Source: CAIOSQ01 sp044359885 (GTDB lineage: Bacteria; Pseudomonadota; Alphaproteobacteria; CACIAM-22H2). From it: a stretch of 7,802 nucleotides of DNA. A program made the translations under genes and the position numbers. The stretch lies in contig JBIKLI010000210.1 of assembly GCA_044359885.1 (NCBI GenBank), positions 1-7,802 of the forward strand. The letters run 5' to 3'. Each line of letters starts with the position of its first letter. Position 1 is the first letter of the stretch. Below the pieces are notes generated by a model that saw nothing but the letters and a program-made list of their open reading frames with translations, was not told where the DNA came from and searched no databases. Positions 5,665 to 7,802 of the stretch are shown here, one piece after another.

Positions 5665-6484
5665 GCGAGGGGCTCCAGCGCAGGAGCCGGTTCATCACCG
5701 CGACGACGCAGCGATCGGAGAGGAAGCCCGCGATGCCGATCACGATCATTCCGCAGATGACGAGCTCCGTGCGCGAGAGCGTGCGCCCGTCCATGATCAC
5801 GGCGCCCAGACCCTGCGGGACGCCGGTCATCTCGCCCACCACGATCACGAACCACGCAAGTCCGAGGCCCAGCCTGAGCCCGGTGAAGATGGACGGCAGC
5901 GACGCCGGCAGCACGACGCGGAAGAACTGCGCCGAGCCGGTGCAGCCCAGCATCGAGGCGGCCTCGAACAGCCGGCGGTCGACGCTGCGCACGCCGAAGG
6001 TGGTGTTGAGCAGGATCGGGTAGAAGGCGCCGAGGAACACGAGGAAGAACGCCGAGCGCGGGCCCAGCCCGAACAGGATCATCGACAGCGGCAGCCACGC
6101 CGTCACCGGGATCGGCCGCATCATCTGCAGAAACGGATCCAACAGCGCGCGCACGGATTCGTTGCGGCCGATCAGCAGGCCGAGCGGGACCGCGACCAGC
6201 GCCGCCAGCGCGAAACCGCCATAGACCCGGCCCATCGAGGCGAACAGATGGATGTGCAGGGTCGCCGAGAAGGCGTCGTCCCAGATCCCGCCGACGGCGA
6301 AGTCGACCATGTAGCGCGCGACCTCGGCGGGCGACGGGATGAGCCGGCTCATCCCCGCCGCGATCGCCGCGTGCCAGGCGAGCAGGAGCAGCGCCGGCAC
6401 GATCAGCGCCTTCCATCCGCCCAGCAGACGGCGCAGGAGCGCCGCCGCCATGCCGGGTCCTGCCGCCTCGGTCGCCATGGACAT
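5654..6484 (-). CDS. ABC transporter permease (NitT/TauT family, SsuC/TauC-like)
   Basis: This 276-residue inner-membrane protein is the transmembrane subunit, probably a homodimer, of the importer encoded with the flanking binding-protein and ATPase genes. About six hydrophobic segments are visible (roughly 26-44, 88-106, 128-141, 143-161, 203-218 and 240-256). The cytoplasmic EAA loop that docks on the ATPase is clear: EAASMLG (174-180) ending in VVLPASLPSIFTGLRLG (190-206). Other family marks are LIPSPAEV (48-55), DPFLQMMRPIPVTAWLPL (116-133) and GEMTGVPQGLG (217-227). Two starts are possible: ATG at 6484, only about 3 nt after a GGAG, or Met3 at 6478, about 9 nt after the same GGAG. The second is better spaced and changes only two residues. 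The gene begins 21 bp after the binding-protein stop and overlaps the ATPase start by about 11 bp. Confidence 0.95.
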   Translation of the reverse strand: MSMATEAAGPGMAAALLRRLLGGWKALIVPALLLLAWHAAIAAGMSRLIPSPAEVARYMVDFAVGGIWDDAFSATLHIHLFASMGRVYGGFALAALVAVPLGLLIGRNESVRALLDPFLQMMRPIPVTAWLPLSMILFGLGPRSAFFLVFLGAFYPILLNTTFGVRSVDRRLFEAASMLGCTGSAQFFRVVLPASLPSIFTGLRLGLGLAWFVIVVGEMTGVPQGLGAVIMDGRTLSRTELVICGMIVIGIAGFLSDRCVVAVMNRLLRWSPSHVA

Positions 6485-6505
6485 GTGCTCCGGCCGCCCT
6501 GGTCC

Positions 6506-7459
6506 TCAGGACATCGCGAGTTCGCGCGAGAAGCGCGGGTTGAGGAAGGTGTCGAAATTGGGCAGGGCGCGGATCTGCTTGAGTTCGAGCATCTGCTGCG
6601 CGTAGGCGCGCGCCTGGGTCAGCACGGTGTCGTCGAGACGCCAGGTGTATTCGACGTTGTCCGCGCCGAGCGCCTGGTCGACGGCGGCGCGCGGCGCGCC
6701 CAGAATGCGCACGGTCGCCTCGGCGACCTCGGCGCGGTTGGCCATCATGTGCTCGCTGGCGCGGCGATGGATGCCCAGCATGGTGCGGACCAGCGCGGGA
6801 TCCTGCGCGATCATCGCCTCGGACGTCGCGAAGATCATGTTCAGGCCGCCCATCGCGGTCGCGTAGGGGTACTCGACGAGCTCGCCGACGCCCGAGGAGA
6901 TGGACAGGCCGGGCCCCGGCTCGGCGCCGACATAGGCGTCGATGTCGCCGCGCGCGAGCATCGCGTTCATCTCGCCGAAGGGCACGCGCACGGCGGTGAT
7001 GTCGCGCATCGTCATCCCGGTCTGGCGGATGCGCTCCATGATGAAGACCTCCTGGGTCGAGCCCGGCCAGATGCCGACGCGCTTGCCGCGCAGGCCGGCG
7101 ATGTCCTTGATGCCCGCACCCTTCCTGGCGATCACGCCCATGCCGCGGTTGCAGAAGGCGCCGACGACCACGACGGGCTCGCCCGCCGCGGCGCCCAGCG
7201 TCGCGGCGGCGATGCCGAAGCCGCCGAAATCGACGCTGCGGGTGACGACGGCGTTCTTGCCGTCGGTCGGGCTGTCGAAGGTGATCACCTCGATGGTCAG
7301 CCCCGGGGGCGCGAAGCGCTGGTAGAAATGCGGCGTCATCGAGTGGATGAGCCTGAGCGAGCCCATCTTCACGGTGCGCGCCGCCTGGGCGCGCGCGACA
7401 TGCGGGGCGGCGAGGATCGCGGCGGAACCGGCGGCGAGGAGATGGCGGCGACGAATCAT
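6506..7459 (-). CDS. NMT1/TauA-like ABC transporter substrate-binding protein with Tat-type signal
   Basis: This 317-residue periplasmic protein captures the substrate of the adjacent importer. The N-terminus MIRRRHLLAAG carries a twin arginine followed by His-Leu-Leu, a hydrophobic stretch and a likely cut after ARA (22-24), so export by the Tat pathway is probable. The mature part is a family-16 type binding protein: FDSPTDGKNAVVTRSVDFGG (61-80), GIKDIAGLRGKRVGIWPGS (116-134), VRVPFGEMNAMLARGDIDAY (158-177) and AEPGPG (179-184). In relatives the equivalent regions recognise small molecules such as taurine, sulfonates, nitrate or pyrimidine-like compounds; which one applies here cannot be read from the sequence. 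The start at 7459 is decided by a full AAGGAGG 7 nt upstream; a longer open frame to 7633 is overlap with the previous gene. The ATG overlaps the allophanate hydrolase stop by 4 bp (ATGA), which ties the transporter to that enzyme. Confidence 0.95.
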   Translation of the reverse strand: MIRRRHLLAAGSAAILAAPHVARAQAARTVKMGSLRLIHSMTPHFYQRFAPPGLTIEVITFDSPTDGKNAVVTRSVDFGGFGIAAATLGAAAGEPVVVVGAFCNRGMGVIARKGAGIKDIAGLRGKRVGIWPGSTQEVFIMERIRQTGMTMRDITAVRVPFGEMNAMLARGDIDAYVGAEPGPGLSISSGVGELVEYPYATAMGGLNMIFATSEAMIAQDPALVRTMLGIHRRASEHMMANRAEVAEATVRILGAPRAAVDQALGADNVEYTWRLDDTVLTQARAYAQQMLELKQIRALPNFDTFLNPRFSRELAMS

Positions 7460-7802
7460 GGTGTGGCCTCCTTGGGTCTGGGGGGTGGGAGCGTCGGTGC
7501 TGCGGCGAGCGAGGCGAGATAGGCGCGCCAGCCGCCAAATCGGGAGATGTCCTCGGCGTCGTCGAGCCCGGCGGGCTCGACGAGGAAACCCTTGGGCGCG
7601 GTACCGTCGGCGAGCAGGACGGTGCCGATGCACAGCGGCGCCGGCACGCCGGCCACGAAGCGGCCGAAGCCGTCTTCCGGCAGCGTCCAGACCTCGGCGT
7701 CGATGGCCGCACCGCCGGCGCCGATGCGCAGCATGCCCGGCCGTCGCGGCGGACCGCCGGCGAGCGCATGCAGCCGGTAGAGCGGCCGGGTCTGCAGGGC
7801 AC
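7456..7802 (-). CDS. atzF: Allophanate hydrolase, C-terminal domain (gene start off right edge)
   Basis: The frame is open from the right edge to a TGA at 7456, giving 114 residues. They match the C-terminal domain of allophanate hydrolase (AtzF/DUR1 type): RPLYRLHAL near the edge, then GMLRIG, AEVWTLPEDGFGRFV, GVPAPLCIGTVLLADG, KGFLVEPAGLDDAEDIS and GGWRAYLAS. Complete enzymes join an N-terminal amidase-signature domain, which deaminates allophanate, to this domain, which acts on the N-carboxycarbamate product; the overall yield is two ammonia and two CO2. The amidase half, with its Ser-Ser-Lys triad, would lie beyond the window. An ATG at 7734 exists within the frame, but family similarity continues upstream of it, so it is not the start. 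Small stand-alone proteins with only this domain also exist, so a full-length enzyme is likely but unproven. The stop overlaps the start of the binding-protein gene. Confidence 0.85.
   Translation of the reverse strand, partial: ALQTRPLYRLHALAGGPPRRPGMLRIGAGGAAIDAEVWTLPEDGFGRFVAGVPAPLCIGTVLLADGTAPKGFLVEPAGLDDAEDISRFGGWRAYLASLAAAPTLPPPRPKEATP
7467..7473 (-). promoter_or_regulatory. Strong Shine-Dalgarno site of the NMT1-type binding-protein gene
   Basis: The minus strand reads AAGGAGG, a near-perfect anti-16S match, 7 nt before the ATG at 7459. It lies inside the end of the allophanate hydrolase coding region and is the strongest ribosome-binding site in the window. This fits the need for excess binding protein over permease and ATPase. 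Confidence 0.8.

Noticed and set aside
5606..7522. 638-codon open frame on the plus strand
   Set aside because: It covers the antisense of three well-supported transporter genes and has the Arg/His/Asp/Glu/Gln-rich composition of a mirror frame. No motif or family resemblance.
5523..7802. 759-codon minus-strand frame with a GTG at the window edge
   Set aside because: It overlaps the allophanate hydrolase, binding-protein, permease and ATPase genes out of frame, and its composition is not protein-like.
1..7802. New defence system, CRISPR array, mobile element or RNA gene
   Set aside because: Looked for on both strands: there are no regular direct repeats, transposase or integrase motifs, tRNA-like folds or long non-coding stretches. 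Every base except short spacers belongs to a recognisable metabolic or transport gene.

Overview
The window is dense, very GC-rich bacterial DNA. The intergenic gaps are short and third codon positions are strongly G/C. The gene families (a NitT/TauT-type ABC transporter with a twin-arginine substrate-binding protein, a PuuE-like deacetylase and a CitE-like lyase) fit a metabolically versatile proteobacterium, most likely an alphaproteobacterium. The sequence alone does not fix the genus. I see no rRNA, tRNA, CRISPR array, insertion sequence or phage gene.

Left part (1-1478): two divergent genes separated by 33 bp. On the minus strand is the N-terminal part of a class III (glutamate-1-semialdehyde-type) PLP aminotransferase with a long N-terminal extension; it runs off the left edge. 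On the plus strand is a complete, catalytically intact phosphatidylserine decarboxylase (psd). Psd is the only complete plus-strand gene.

Right part (1489-7802): six complete genes and one partial gene, all on the minus strand and tightly packed. In transcription order (right to left) they are: the C-terminal domain of an allophanate hydrolase (its start is off the right edge); a Tat-exported NMT1/TauA-like substrate-binding protein; its permease; its ATPase; a PuuE/allantoinase-like polysaccharide-deacetylase-fold protein; a family-5 (peptide/nickel-type) substrate-binding protein with no permease of its own in view; and a CitE/HpcH-type lyase. Junctions are 4-bp ATGA overlap, 21-bp gap, about 11-bp overlap, 4-bp ATGA overlap, 57-bp gap and 4-bp gap. 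This looks like one operon, possibly with a break or internal promoter in the 57-bp gap. It is convergent with psd, with only 10 bp between the stop codons.

How the genes may work together (inference): the ABC transporter imports a small nitrogenous compound, the deacetylase-fold enzyme opens a cyclic amide or ureide, and allophanate hydrolase releases ammonia and CO2 from the urea-type product. The CitE-like lyase could handle the carbon skeleton, for example glyoxylate joined to an acyl-CoA. The individual family calls are strong. The substrate and the pathway are not shown by the sequence.
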